DNA of 64,000 nucleotides from Symbiodinium natans (GCA_905221605.1 CAJNDS010000181.1:58501-122500), one strand, 5' to 3'; counted from the first letter of the stretch, positions 1-10,110 are shown. The notes: generated from the sequence alone by a model not told the origin. Numbers and translations are program-made.

Positions 1-72
1 AAGGGGTCGTGCCCTTGCCCACAACCAGTTGTTTGGGGGTGTGCTCTTGCCTTTCTAGGGTTCGGGGACCGT

Positions 73-1038
73 CTATACTGTAAGAAACGCAGCCAAGGAT
101 GCCTGTATGGCCATCCGCGTGCGCCGAACCCTGGGTATCCGAGCCTGATAGAAGTCGCGCAGCGGATTCAACCTCCAAATGATGTACTCATCTGGGGTGG
201 CCGGTGCATGATGACTATCCTCCACCGCGGCAGGATCCGGTCTGTCGGCCGGCTTGCTCTGGGAGGGTGGGTACTGCTTGTGACGGCGGTGCGCTGCAGT
301 GACATTTCTCTGAAGCCTCTTCCTCATCATGCTCGCTAGATCCATCGCGCTCTCGTTGCGACTCACATCTGCAGTGCCCTCATCGATTCCCAGACTGAGG
401 CAGACATCGTCAGTGGTCATCGTGGTCGCAATGGCATCTTTGGGACTGAGCGCAGATTCCACAATTGTGAAGATCGCGTTGCGGAGGTTCTTCTCGGCCT
501 GTGGCCAACGCAGCCAAAAAAACAGAACTCCCAGCTACTGATGAGATATGCGCATGGCGTCCAGAACACCCTGGCCCTAACCAAAACCCTAAACCCGAAA
601 CCACATGTAACCGCAAACTTGGGATGTTCCCCTTATACTGTCATTAATAGGGATTATAATTAAAAGACCCCTACTATAATCCCTATTGAGGACTGTTAGT
701 ACAAGGGGGAACATCCCAACCCTAAACCCTAAACCCTAAACCCAAACCTCAAACCGTTCCTTGCCCGGCCTGTCTCTCAGCCTCGTCTGCCTTCACGCTC
801 ATGTGCGTGAAGTCCGCGCCCGCGTAGGCGCCGACCCGGGTCCTGACAACAGGTGGGTTTAGGGTTCAGGGTTTAGGGTTTAGGGTTTAGGGTTTAGGTT
901 TAGGGTTTAGGGTTTTGGGGTTTAGGGTTTAGGGTTTCGCCAACCCAGGTCCTGAACTTCCATATCTCAGCTTGCAGCCTTTGCGACCCGGTTCCTGGGC
1001 GAACGGCAAATTTCTGCATGCCATCGTGAGAGATCGGG
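73..1038 (-). CDS. 3' part of a split gene, unknown function (3 exons)
   Basis: Three minus-strand exons join in phase: 952-1038, 755-842 and 73-498, the last ending in TAG at 73-75. The 601 nt keep one open frame of 200 codons after one carried base. The carboxy-terminal exon starts after GGCCACAG and reads AEKNLRNAIFTIVESALSP, then a basic, polar region rich in Arg, His, Pro and Ser. The intron 843-951 is GA-AG and mostly CCCTAAA-type repeat. The octamer TCAGGACC occurs at both of its ends, and collapsing it restores the frame. The intron 499-754 is GT-AG (GTTTGAGG) and carries heptamers plus a family A element. The amino end lies above 1038, where a family A element abuts another open stretch near 1147-1220. 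No domain was recognised. Confidence 0.6.
621..719. mobile_element. Family A inverted-repeat element
   Basis: The element starts TTGGGATGTTCCCC and ends GGGGGAACATCCCAA. Subterminal arms are also complementary (ACTGTCATTAATAGGGATTA against TAATCCCTATTGAGGACTGT), so nearly the whole copy can fold into one hairpin. Relatives lie near 1047, 13388, 21162, 21640, 41321, 45140, 62909 and 63961. It is non-autonomous and MITE-like. This copy lies inside the intron 499-754. Confidence 0.85.
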
Positions 1039-1039
1039 C

Positions 1040-1146
1040 TTAGGTTGGGGATGTTCCCATTTTTGCTAGCAGTCCTTCATAGGGATTCTAGTACTCCCTA
1101 TGGTAATCCCTATTAAGGACTGTAAGTATAAGGGGGAACATCTCCA
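1040..1146. mobile_element. Family A inverted-repeat element with short flanking repeats
   Basis: The outer arms are GTTGGGGATGTTCCCA and GGGGGAACATCTCCAA, with the family core ATAGGGATT/AATCCCTATT between. The flanks share AGCC on the minus strand (CCGAGCC before, AAGCCCG after). Removing the element and one repeat joins an open stretch at about 1147-1220 in frame with the exon 952-1038. That splice would need a non-canonical donor, so the intron role is uncertain. Confidence 0.65.
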
Positions 1147-1572
1147 AGGCTCGGATGAATTTGGGTGTCGTGCCAGGAACTTGGCTCAGGGAGTGACGCA
1201 GTCTTTTGCGAAGAGCTTTTTACGGGCTCTTGCCAACAAGGAGACCTACAGAGAGGGATCGGATAGACGATGACATAGACTCACAAGCAGACATAGAGAG
1301 AGAGAGAGAGACAGAGAGAGAGAGAAAGAGAAAGAAAAGATAAAGACAGAAATGTAGTCGTTTTAATTTAGAGAAGAGAAGCCGCTGCAGAAGCCGCTGC
1401 ACCTAGACCCTAGTTAAACCCCAAGCCCTAAACTTCTTGACCCTGGGCTTCTGGCTGGTTCTTCCTATGAGGGAATGAGGCACCCCCACATCATCCCTTT
1501 AAAGGGTCTATATAGGGTTTAGGGCTTAGGGCTTAGGGTTTAGGGTTTAGGGTTTAGGGCTGATTCCCTTAC

Positions 1573-1725
1573 TCAGAACCAGCAGGGCCCCTTTTGGCAC
1601 TTCAAGGCTCGCAGCTTCATCCACTTCTTGGAGGGGTCCGCAAAGGTGGTCCAAGCTGCAAGCGAGCTCGATGCCAGGCTGAGGCCCAACACAGCGTACT
1701 TCTTCGTTTCCTTGGGCGTTTGGGT
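1573..1725 (-). CDS. Terminal exon, unknown protein
   Basis: After the acceptor CCCACAAG the frame runs 50 codons to TGA at 1573-1575. It is Lys-rich at first, then has a hydrophobic Ala/Ser/Leu stretch, and ends in LKCQKGPCWF. Third positions are GC-rich as in neighbouring exons. The plus strand is also open here (QGPFWHFKARSFIHFLEGSA), so the strand is a judgement based on neighbours. Confidence 0.45.
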   Translation of the reverse strand, partial: TQTPKETKKYAVLGLSLASSSLAAWTTFADPSKKWMKLRALKCQKGPCWF

Positions 1726-2050
1726 CTTGTGGGTCTAGGGTTTGGGGTTTAGGGTTTAAGGTTTAGGGTTTAGGGTTTAGGGTTTAGGGTTTAGGGTTCC
1801 TGACTTCTCCACGAGAAGGCAGAACGCAGCGAATTTTTTTTGATCTGGGCATTGCCCGGTGCAGTGCTGGCACCTGTTGGCCGCACGCGTGCCCATGAAT
1901 CGGGCTAAGGTGGAATTCTCGGGCTCGTGCCTGGTATCTCCTAGTAGCACCTACAGCAACACAAGCACTATTGCTATGAAGACGATCCAAGAAGCCTGTG
2001 TAAAATGAGCTCTTGCCGTCAATCCGACCATCCAGAGAGCCTTAGATCTT

Positions 2051-3192
2051 TCAGCCGAACAACCTGCGACGCTTTGTGCTGGGGCCTTCCTCAGGCAGGA
2101 CATGTTTGGCATTCAGCGCCAGAGCTGAGCGAAAGCCTGCATTTCTCAGATTGGAGTCGTTGGCAGCATAAGCTCGGAACAGCGCTGGGTCGACTGCGGA
2201 CTGCTTCGAAACGTCGTAGTACTTTTTGGGCACAGCGTCGCCGTCCGCGGTCGCCAGAGCCACCAGCCGTGTCACGACTTTGCGATAGTCCCTGAGCTGT
2301 GACTCGCCACCAAGCTGCTCAGCCCAGAGCTTCAAATGCTGTTCCTGCAGCAGATGGGACCGCCTGCAGGCATGTACACACCATCGTCTGTCGCGGAGCG
2401 AAGAAGTGCGGCAGCTTTTGAAGCGTTGAACAGATTCTGGTCGCACAAGTGGCTGAAATCGCTTCCACATGTCAGTCCTAAATCGCCGAAAAGTCTGCCA
2501 ATCGAAGGTGCAAGGACTGCAGTACGCAAGGCATTCGCCAGACTTCCATCAGGCTCTTTCTCGGCTCGAACGCAGATCATGAGGCTGTCAATGTATAGAG
2601 CCGTCATAAGGTGGTCAGCTTTCAATGCGTCTTCTGGCCGAGCAGTGGCTACTTCACCTCGTGCGAGCTTGACACCCAGAGCAGCTCGAATAGCTCCACG
2701 GCCTGGCAAGTAGCTGCCAGTTTCCTTGTCCGAGGCAACGCCAAGCATTCGAGACAGCTTGCTGACAAGCTGTGTGGTGGCGAACTCCTTTGCCTCCATG
2801 CCAAGCTCTGCAAACATGTATGCGGCTAAGCAACCTACCAAAAGCTTGTAGCGAGTTTCAGCTGTGTCGCCGTCCTTGACGATGATGTTTCCTGAGCTTC
2901 CCAGCTTTGCCAAAAGCTCGTCTGGGAGTGGAAGGCCGATCACTACCGTGGCGTCTACGGGTGGGTCAAGTCCAAATCTCTTGAAGTATGCCTTTGCCTT
3001 TCTGGCACCTTCAGCAGTGGAAGTGTCTACGATCTCTGTCCCAGGAAGTCCGATTTCTTCACGCTCGTAAACCATGGTATTCAGAGCAGCTAGGCAAATC
3101 TCCATAGCATCGTGGATGCTTTCGGAGAAATACTCCCGGATCAGTTTCAGCGAAGTTTGCCTGGAAATTGCTGCCTTGGCACTGTCAGACAT
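2051..3192 (-). pseudogene. Retrocopied gene with spliced-leader relic; frame broken
   Basis: The likely start is ATG at 3190-3192 (MSDSAKAAISRQTSLKLIRE), 59 nt after a spliced-leader relic. The frame is open from there to about 2410. The remaining 100 or so codons continue in another frame to TGA at 2051-2053, ending in a basic KRRRLF. The two frames overlap at 2332-2470, and the join needs a shift of 2 modulo 3. This can be a frameshift in a dead retrocopy or a roughly 35-nt GT-AG intron in 2340-2420. A retrocopied mRNA should lack old introns, so I favour the frameshift. The first part is mixed alpha/beta in composition and ordinary for a soluble protein. I do not recognise the family. Confidence 0.65.
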
Positions 3193-3251
3193 ACCACTGT
3201 GAAATCCAGAAAGCTGCGGCGATGTGAGTGAGCGGGTAGTGGTCCAGAGTT

Positions 3252-3268
3252 CTTGAGCCAAAATGGCT
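3252..3268 (-). other. Spliced-leader relic
   Basis: The minus strand reads AGCCATTTTGGCTCAAG, identical to the last 17 of the 22 bases of the dinoflagellate spliced leader. Upstream the match stops and CCCTAAA repeats begin almost at once. Such relics are known where trans-spliced mRNAs were reverse-transcribed and reinserted. Confidence 0.9.
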
Positions 3269-3368
3269 GGGTTTAGGGTTTAGGGTTTAGGGTTTAGGGT
3301 TTAGGGTTTAGGGTTTAGGGTTTAGGGTTTAGGGTTTAGGGTTTAGGGTTTAGGGTTTAGGGTTTAGT
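3269..3368 (+). repeat. Interstitial TTTAGGG array
   Basis: About 14 near-perfect copies of the telomere-type heptamer start directly beside the spliced-leader relic. Confidence 0.97.
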
Positions 3369-3425
3369 AAGGGTTTAGGGGGTCTGGGGTTTGCAAAGTT
3401 CAGGGTTTCGGATTGGGGTGTGTGC

Positions 3426-3485
3426 TTTTGCTGCTTCCTGTTTGAGCTCTTGGCCTGCAGCACAAAAGCCTCAAGGATGCGGGGG
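3426..3485 (-). CDS. Exon, unknown protein
   Basis: The frame reads RILEAFVLQAKSSNRKQQK after the acceptor AATAGTAG. A GC donor (CAAAA then GCACAC) fits the 3' end. It is short but uninterrupted and lies on the strand of its neighbours. Confidence 0.4.
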
Positions 3486-3740
3486 CTACTATTAGTTTCT
3501 ATCGTATAGTTATATTAAAGGGACCATGAGTATAACCATATTTATATTTTAATCATTATAATACTGATAATAATAATGATGATGATGATGATGATGATGA
3601 AGGGACGATGAGGGAATACGACTAGCAAATATTCCGCCCCCTAGATTACCGAGGTGGCCTGCAGGGTTCAGGGCTTCAAAGGGTTTGGAGGCCTAAACCC
3701 TAAACCCTAAACCCTAAACCCTAAACCCTAAACCCTAAAC

Positions 3741-3837
3741 GAGATGCGTCGGTGATGTCCTGGGGCGCGGCAGAGGTCGTCACGAAGGTGATGAGCACCC
3801 CGAGCAGCAGCATGAGGAAAAACGAGAGCTTGGCCAT
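3741..3837 (-). CDS. First exon with signal peptide
   Basis: ATG at 3835-3837 opens 32 codons: MAKLSFFLMLLLGVLITFVT, then TSAAPQDITDAS. This is a textbook secretory signal, with a basic start, a hydrophobic core and an AXA-like site, so the product probably enters the secretory path or a membrane. The exon ends one base into a codon at donor GTTTAGGG, which is the first unit of the adjacent heptamer array. The rest of the gene lies lower and was not joined. Confidence 0.6.
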
Positions 3838-4252
3838 GCGCTTCAGAAAACGAGCCTTTGTTTGGGGTTTAGGGTTTAGGGTTTAGGGTTTAGGGTTTAG
3901 GGTTTAGGGTTTAGGGTTTAGGGTTTAGGGTTTAGGGTTTAGGGTTTAGGGCTTAGGGCTTAGGGCTTAGGGTTTAGGGTTTAGGGTTTAGGGTTTGCAT
4001 CTCCAGGGTGCATCCAGCTGTTTTTGAGTCGCAAATACCGCTACCCGAATTCCTGGTCTTACCCCCGTCAAGCAGACCCTAATCCTAAACCCTAAGCCCT
4101 AAACACTAAACCCTAAACCCTAAACCCCAAGCCCCAAACCCTAAGTCTAAACCCTGCTAGTCGCATGTTGATTGCCTGAAGCTTTCAACCCCAAACCCTT
4201 AACACCAAACCCTAAACCCTAAAATCCTAAACATGGAACTCTAAAACCTGAT

Positions 4253-4345
4253 AGCAGTCCTTAATAGAGATTATAATTGGGGGGGGGGGGGGGGGGGTAT
4301 ATATCCCTATTAGGGCTGTTAGTTTTTCAGGGGCAAGGAGGCCCC
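4253..4345. mobile_element. Degenerate family A core split by poly-G
   Basis: The family A core arms (CAGTCCTTAATAGAGATTATAA and CCCTATTAGGGCTGTTAG) flank a run of about 18 G. The outer ends are lost. The slippage-prone run sits at the hairpin loop. Confidence 0.5.
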
Positions 4346-4679
4346 CAACCCCCCCCCCCCCCCCAAAAGCTACGCCGAGAGGCTCAAAACGCCCCACAAA
4401 AAAGTCTCCCGGAGGTGCCGCGTTTGGGGTTTAGGGTTAGGGTTTAGGGTTCAGGGTGTCATGTCCAATTTCATTCAGAAGTAAAGGAGAAAGACACACA
4501 AAAAAACAAAAACAAAACAACGACAAGACCTTCCAAAGCGAAGTTGGCAAGGATTCATTGCAACACAAAACCCGGCAAAAAAACACCCCTCAAAACTCCG
4601 GACACAAACCCTATACAATTTCTACAAACCCTAAATCCTAAACCCTAAACCCTAAACCCCAAACCCTAAACCCCTAAAC

Positions 4680-4745
4680 CTCAGGGATGGCCTTCTCATC
4701 GAAGACATCCGCCAGCGTCCATGCGAAGCGGAGTAGCAGGAGGCC
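4680..4745 (-). CDS. Exon, unknown protein
   Basis: Exactly 22 codons, phase 0 at both ends, between acceptor CGCCGCAG and donor GTTTAGGGG. The sequence is LRFAWTLADVFDEKAIPE after GLLL. The heptamer array forms the splice donor itself. Confidence 0.6.
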
Positions 4746-5267
4746 CTGCGGCGGAGAGGCGTTCGAATTAGGGCGCACGCTTGCGGTTTAGGGTTTAGGG
4801 TTTAGGGTTTAGGGTTTAGGGTTTAGGGTTTAGGGTTTAGGGTTTGGGGTTTGGGGTTTGGGGTTTGGGGTTTAGGGTTTTGGGTTTAGGATTAAGGTTT
4901 AAGTAGGGTTGACGGTTAAGGCACATATGTGTTGAATCTGGACTAGGAGCTTAAGACGGAACCTCAACCCTAAACCCTACACCCTACACCCTAAACCCTA
5001 AACTCTAAACCCTAAACCCTAAACCCTAACCCTAAACCCTAAACCCTGAACCCTAAAAGCCTTAAACCCTGAACCCGAAAAACCCTAAAGCCTAAACCCG
5101 AAAAACCCTAAACAACCCTAAATACCCGAAAGCCCCCAAAAACCTAAAAACCCTAAAACACTAAAAACCCTAGAAACCCTGAAAGCCCTAGAAACCCTAA
5201 ATCCCTTCGAAGTCCTCCCAGGAGCCTAAACCCTAGCCCTACACCCCAAACCCTAAACCCTAAAATC

Positions 5268-6655
5268 CCTGAGCGGTCCTCCAAGGAGCTGGATTTCGGT
5301 AGCCGATCCGAGCGCGACAAGGCCTGGATTCGCTGTTTCAGGGCGCGGTGGTCCCCCAGGCGGATGCTGTAGACCTGGTTTAGGGCTTAGGGCTTAGGGC
5401 TTAGGGCTTAGGGTTTAGGGTTTAGGGCTAGGGTTTCGGGTTTGGGGTTTAGGGTTTCGGGCTAAGGGTTTAGGGTATACCTTTACAGCAAGAGTTGTTG
5501 GGCATGGCTTTGACACCTAAGACCGAAGTTCAGGCGATAAACCTTTTATCTAAGAAATATTCAACATACCCCTAGGTCATACGCCTTAAAAGAAATTAAG
5601 GGGTGTGGTAAAATACTCCCTTAGACTCCCTGTATATTACACTGTCATAGGTTAAGGGGTATGGGTTTGGGGTATGGTGAGTTATTCTTCGATTTAGCTA
5701 CCTTCAACAGAAACGCAGTAAACACCCAAAAGACTACGGATCTAAGGCTACCTAGACCCAAGAGAATAAAAAGCGCACCCTTTCGGTTTAAAAGGGGCTG
5801 AAAAGGGCAACCAAAACCCCGAATCCTAGCAACCCTAAGCCCTAAGCCCTAAGCCCTAAGCCCTAAGCCCTAAGCCCTAAGCCCTAAGCCCTAAACCCTA
5901 AACCCTAAACCCTAAACCCTAAACCCTAAACCCTAAACCTAACCCCTAAACCCTAAGACTGCATACCTCCTGGGACTTCAGCATCTCGTAGGTGGCCAGC
6001 CAGAGCCTCTTGTCAGCCTTCACCACGGCTTTCGACTTCCTTGGTAGTATTGTAAGGGCACCCTCTGCTTTGGGTTTAGGGTTTAGGGTTTAGGGCTTAG
6101 GGCTTATGGTTTAGGGTTTAGGGTTTGAGGTTTAGGGTTTAGGGTTTAGGGTTAAGTTTAGGTTTAGGGTTTAGGGTTAAGGGCTTAGGGCTTGGGGCTT
6201 AGGGTTTGGGGTTTAGGGTTAGGGTTAGGGTTACTACCATGGCTTTTGACTTTCATGCTAGCCCGGAAACCCTATAACAAGGGCACCCTGTGTTTAGGGT
6301 TTAGGCTTTCGGGTTCTTTGAAAGGCAAAAAAACTGTGGAAAAAGGCACCGCTGGGCTGTCAAGCTTCCTCACCTGGTCATATCTCTGGGACTCTAACAG
6401 CCAGCGGTCGAGATGTTCAAGCAGAGCTCCATGTACCTGCTCAAACCTTGGCTCTCCTCAAACATGTGCAAAAGGCTAACACATCTAGGGTTTAGGGTTT
6501 AGGGCTTCGGGTTCCAATTCCCCTAAACCCTAAACCCTAAACCCAAAAACCTCCGTTGCACCTGGAGAAACCCTGAACCAACCTGCACAATCCGCGACTC
6601 AGCAGCCGCAACGCTGATGGCAGTCTCTCTTTGCTCAAGGTCACCTTGGGAAGGC
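5268..6655 (-). CDS. Split gene for a helical protein, 4 exons, unknown function
   Basis: Four minus-strand exons chain in phase: 6583-6655, 6369-6436, 5967-6039 and about 5268-5374. Landmark peptides are ETAISVAAAESRIVQ, ALLEHLDRWLLESQRYDQ, LWLATYEMLKSQE and YSIRLGDHRALKQRIQALSR. The composition is that of a charged, mostly helical protein. The intron 6040-6368 is a family B element enlarged by TTTAGGG repeats. GAAG flanks it at 6365-6368 and 6036-6039, its donor is the GA of that repeat, and its acceptor is the element's final AG. Removing it restores QVRKSKAVVK. The intron 6437-6582 is GT-AG. The last donor may be GA (GATTTTAGG). An exon at 6824-6909 precedes it, but the phases do not match. 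Confidence 0.6.
6040..6364. mobile_element. Family B introner enlarged by heptamer repeats
   Basis: In minus-strand sense it starts CTTGACAGCCCAGCGG and ends ACTACCAAG, flanked by GAAG. The middle holds two blocks of family sequence separated by about 150 bp of TTTAGGG-type repeat. Confidence 0.7.
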
Positions 6656-6823
6656 CTGCGACAGTTTTAGGGTTTAGGGTTTAGGGTTTAGGGTTATTCC
6701 CCCTTTTGTCCTTAATGGGGATTCCAGTACCCCCCTATTCTAATCCCTACTAAGGACTTACGGTATAAGGGTTCTGGGGTTCAGGGCCGGGGGCGCAGAG
6801 ACACGAAGTCATATCTAATGGGC

Positions 6824-6909
6824 CTGTGTGAGTGCAGTCAGAAGCCTTCGGTTGATGCAGCGCACGTCCCGAAGCTGAGAGGCAAACTGGAGCTCATGCT
6901 TTGCATGTT
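6824..6909 (-). CDS. Exon, unknown coiled protein
   Basis: 28 codons between acceptor TCTAG and a GC donor read HAKHELQFASQLRDVRCINR, then RLLTALTQ. CAGGCC occurs at its 3' end and again at the start of the exon below it, which suggests a duplicated target around the intron. The phases of the two exons do not match, so an indel or another splice site is likely. Confidence 0.5.
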
Positions 6910-7066
6910 CTAGAGCCTAGGAACCCTTAGGGAAGCTTAGGGGGAGCCTTAGAGAGAAGTGCGGAGTACTAGGGAAGCTTGGGTTCCATGGCCCCGGAGC
7001 CTTGAAACTGCTGGGGAAAAACACAACAGATGGGGGCTTCCCACAATAGGGGTACCCCCTTAGGGT

Positions 7067-7098
<32 letters not shown>

Positions 7099-7168
7099 GG
7101 TTTAGGGTTTAGGGTTTAGGGTTTAGGGTTTAGGGTTTAGGGTTTAGGGTTTAGGGTTTAGGGTTTAC

Positions 7169-7354
7169 CCAACAGATCCCACACACGCCTGCAGAATGAA
7201 ATCCGGACTCTTCTGGGCCATTCAGTAGCTTCACTTCTTTCGTTCCAGCGCCATCCGCCACAGAAATGAGGATGCTGTCCCAGCCATTGAAGATGGCATA
7301 GAAGCACAGCTTAGCCCACTGTTCCGACCACTGCTGCTCAAGCTGTGGCCAATC
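7169..7354 (-). CDS. Exon, unknown protein
   Basis: 62 codons in phase 0, from acceptor TTGATTTCAG to donor GTAAACCC. Landmark peptides are WAKLCFYAIFNGWDSILISV and GTKEVKLLNGPEESGF. The donor consists of G plus the first CCCTAAA-type unit of a roughly 105-bp array. This is one of the clearest exons because both splice sites match the consensus and the frame is long. Confidence 0.7.
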
Positions 7355-7369
7355 CTGAAATCAAGAGGA

Positions 7370-8580
7370 ACCTAGGTGAGGTGAGGTGAGGTGAGGATCG
7401 ACCGAGGCACGAGCCTGGCCTAACAAAAGGGCGGCCCCTCCGGCACAAGGCTTAAGAGGCCAGCCCCAACAACACACGACACGACAACCACAAAACAAAA
7501 AGGAACAGCAACGCGAAACGAACGAGACAACGCAACGCTTTGCGGACCTCCATGGCGAGCTAATTTGCCCTCGCCCTGACCACCCAAAGGCTCACGTCCT
7601 TTACCGCTTCTACCTGCGCGAGCATCTCGATGAGGACCCTGTGAAGCTGCAGCAGAAAAACGAGGCGAAACCACGCGGGTAGAGGCCGGATGAACCAGGC
7701 GTCGACGGTGCTGGAGGGGGGCTTGATCCCGGCTCGCACTCAATAACCACTGATTCACTTCGCGACCTTACTTGGCTGACATTTCCTTCCCAATCCATGA
7801 GTCTTGAGTTGTACACCACGTGCTTCCCAATATCCAGCTTCTCTGCCTTGTGATGTTGTCCTCGAGTCTGCGCCCACGCAGCATACCAACGCGAGCACCG
7901 CTCGCACCGCTACCGCGTAGCGTACGCACTGCGAGCACCGCCCGCACTTCTACCACGCCGCCCACGGTCGTCACGTAAACACGGCTCCGGCACCGCCGGT
8001 GTCTGCGGCCAGAGCGAAAGCGTCGGCGCCCGGGGTAGACCCTACCCCCGCCTTGCTCACGTCTCCCATCCCACCCCAAACTGCCACCATCCGTCTGTGC
8101 AACTGCCGGGTCCGCATCGCCCTGCTGCCAAAAAGTAGGCTCCGAGCTCCGAAACATAGTTGAATTCGAAAAGGGGCCCCACGGCCTGTTATTTCCAAGT
8201 ATCGCAGAAAAAGTGAATCCTCTCCAGAAATAGACCTCCAGATGCTCAAAGACTGCAACGACCCCCAACCCACGATTGAGTTGCACCCAAAGTCCAAGGA
8301 ATGCACACATAACATCATACACCGAGGCACTGTCGCACTAGCGCCACAGAGGGGGGAAGAAGAGGGTGCTCATCGAACCCTCAACCTGAGGATCTTAGTG
8401 CCGCCCCGGAGGTCCACCCAACTTCCAACTCCAGCCCCTCCGCAAGCCAGCGCTAGTCTCCGGGGCAAGAGGAACCTAGGAATCAAAAAAGGGGTACCAT
8501 GTCTTTTGCTTCAAAGGGGGCTTATAGGGGAACCTGAACCTAAAAAGAAAGGAAAGAAGGGTCGGTACCCCGGGTCCTAG
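7370..8580. other. GC-rich stretch without a convincing gene
   Basis: It contains a short GTGAG tandem repeat (7375-7395) and several overlapping open frames on both strands. The longest is minus 7768-8322, whose end is Arg/Gly rich. No frame shows a recognisable domain or clear splice sites. A family C element begins near 8470. Confidence 0.4.
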
Positions 8581-8637
8581 CCCTAAACCCTAAACCCTAA
8601 ACCCTACACCCTAAAAAAAAGGGGGAATAGGGGCTTC
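8470..8637. mobile_element. Family C element with internal CCCTAAA repeats
   Basis: It carries the family C end CCTAGGAATCAAAAAAGG and the AAGGGGGAATAGGGG arm, with four CCCTAAA units inside. It adjoins the exon 8638-8714 on its 3' side, so it is probably that gene's intron. Confidence 0.6.
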
Positions 8638-8714
8638 CTCTCGGCCCTAGAATCTTTGCAGGTTCGAATGGCTTCGACGGCATCTCTCAACCTCTGGGTG
8701 GTCATGCTGGACTC
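8638..8714 (-). CDS. Exon, unknown protein
   Basis: Read from acceptor GGCTGCCAG, the frame gives SSMTTQRLRDAVEAIRTCK and ends at a possible GA donor where family C sequence begins. It is helical and charged in composition. Confidence 0.5.
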
Positions 8715-8881
8715 CTGGCAGCCAGCCATGTAGGGTTTTCGGGTTTAGGGTTTAGGGTTTAGGGTTTTAGGGTTTTAGGGTTTTAGGGTTTAGGGTTTAG
8801 GGTTTAGGGCTTAGGGTTTAGGGTTTAGGGTTTCGGGTTTCGGGTTTAGGGCCAAGGCATAGGGTTTAGGGTTTAGAAAAC

Positions 8882-8939
8882 CATGGACACTCAGATCACC
8901 CGTTCTTGGCGTGAGGATGTGGGCCTGGGTCAGGTTGCC
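8882..8939 (-). CDS. Exon, unknown protein
   Basis: 19 codons plus one base between GGTTACAG and GTTTTCTAAACCC read GNLTQAHILTPRTGDLSVH. It is clean but short. Confidence 0.5.
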
Positions 8940-9110
8940 CTGTAACCTAGGCTTTAGAAAGGGTGCCCTTTTTTCTGCTTAGAGGGGTTTGTAAGGGAAC
9001 CTATGAAAACCCTCCCTGAAATGGGAATGACTGTTGGTTCTTGGCTTGTCGGGCCCTCCACGCGACTGTGGCCGGGGTGTTGGATCAAGCGCAAGCCTTA
9101 TCTCACCGAC

Positions 9111-9797
9111 TTATTTATCGACTGAGAAGTCCTTGAACACTTGATCTGCCACGTAGTCCGTGAAGATTGCGGTGGCTGTGCTGACATCCTCGTCTTCATG
9201 GGCGTGATCTTCCGGATTTGCATCGCCCCGTTCATGGTGTGACTGGACTGTTGCTTTTATCACCGCGTCGTAAAGCCACAGGTGCTTGTCAACCCGCTGC
9301 TCCTTCACCTTGTTTTTCAAGGCCGCCCGAATGCCGGCCAGTGCAGAGCCGACATGCGTGTCAAAGAGGTTCAGACTGTTAAGGGCTTCGGCGTGTAATC
9401 GCAGTCGCTCGGAAGCCTTCTCCACGTCAAGCCTGGTTGCAGAGTTGGCAGCCGCACCCGGATTTTCCTCGACCAACACCAGTGGGGTGTCATCGGGTCC
9501 TCCATCCTCGCTCTTTCGAGCTGGCAGGTGATCCGGCCTGCCATCAAGCAAAACCAGGGGGATGCCATTCGTCACGCAGTTCAAAGCCTCATACTTCAGG
9601 ACATTCATGTCACCGCCGGTCCATAAGCCCAGCACCGGAAGCGTACTGCGCAGGGAGGACACAAAGATGTTCTCGAACTGCACCGCAGCCCTTGGATCAA
9701 GGAACCCCTTCTCGTCCAAGCACTCAAAGACAACATAGGCAGCAGCCCCTTCCACCAGTCGATGTCGTGGCCATAGCACGGGGTCAGCGCCATACAT
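9111..9797 (-). CDS. Large terminal exon, possible SLOG/LSDAT-like protein
   Basis: A 228-codon frame ends in TAA at 9111-9113. The ATG at 9795-9797 is the first in frame, but the frame stays open to about 9840, so this may be a last exon. The segment LWTGGDMNVLKYEALNCVTN followed by GIPLVLLDG resembles the glycine, glutamate and (I)PxV pattern of nucleotide-binding SLOG/LSDAT domains, such as the one in TRPM channels. That is a weak, motif-level resemblance. The middle is helical, and the carboxy end has an acidic stretch (EDHAHEDEDV) before IFTDYVADQVFKDFS. It sits alone between heptamer arrays. Confidence 0.6.
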   Translation of the reverse strand: MYGADPVLWPRHRLVEGAAAYVVFECLDEKGFLDPRAAVQFENIFVSSLRSTLPVLGLWTGGDMNVLKYEALNCVTNGIPLVLLDGRPDHLPARKSEDGGPDDTPLVLVEENPGAAANSATRLDVEKASERLRLHAEALNSLNLFDTHVGSALAGIRAALKNKVKEQRVDKHLWLYDAVIKATVQSHHERGDANPEDHAHEDEDVSTATAIFTDYVADQVFKDFSVDK

Positions 9798-9904
9798 CCT
9801 CGGTGCCCATCTTCTCCGAAGAGCCCTTCTTTGTCTAATCCCTCAATCCTAAACGTTGTACCTAAACCCTCTAATGGGTTTCAAAAAGTACCCGAAGCCC
9901 TTCC

Positions 9905-9936
9905 CGCCCCCCCCCCCCCCCCCCCCCCCCCCCCAC
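9905..9936. repeat. Poly-C run
   Basis: About 28 consecutive C. Similar G/C runs occur near 4281, 4349, 12312, 22353, 40553, 45265, 46789 and 63340. Confidence 0.95.
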
Positions 9937-10020
9937 AACAAAAAGAACAAACAAAGATATCCCGGGGCAATATTGGGGGGATCCAAAGCCCTAAACCCTA
10001 AACCCTAAACCCTAAGGTTC

Positions 10021-10110
10021 TGTGTCAGCGCAGGGATGAAGTCGGCCTTCTTCCAGCTGTCGTTACTCTGCAGCAGCTTGTGCTCCAAGCTGCCAGGGTT
10101 CAACTTGCTC
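10021..10110 (-). CDS. Exon, unknown protein
   Basis: 29 codons start after acceptor CTAAACCCAG, an AG reached directly from the heptamer array. They read SLEHKLLQSNDSWKKADFIP. A GA donor (CACA then GAACC) fits the end. Confidence 0.55.

Noticed and set aside
4366-4421. A plus-strand exon KSYAERLKTPHKKVSRRCR with donor GTTTGG.
   Set aside because: No good acceptor, it is against the strand of its neighbours, and it abuts a poly-C run.
5350-5377. A small plus-strand exon between TTTCAG and GTTTAGGG.
   Set aside because: The minus strand has a 34-codon frame that continues in phase from 5967-6039.
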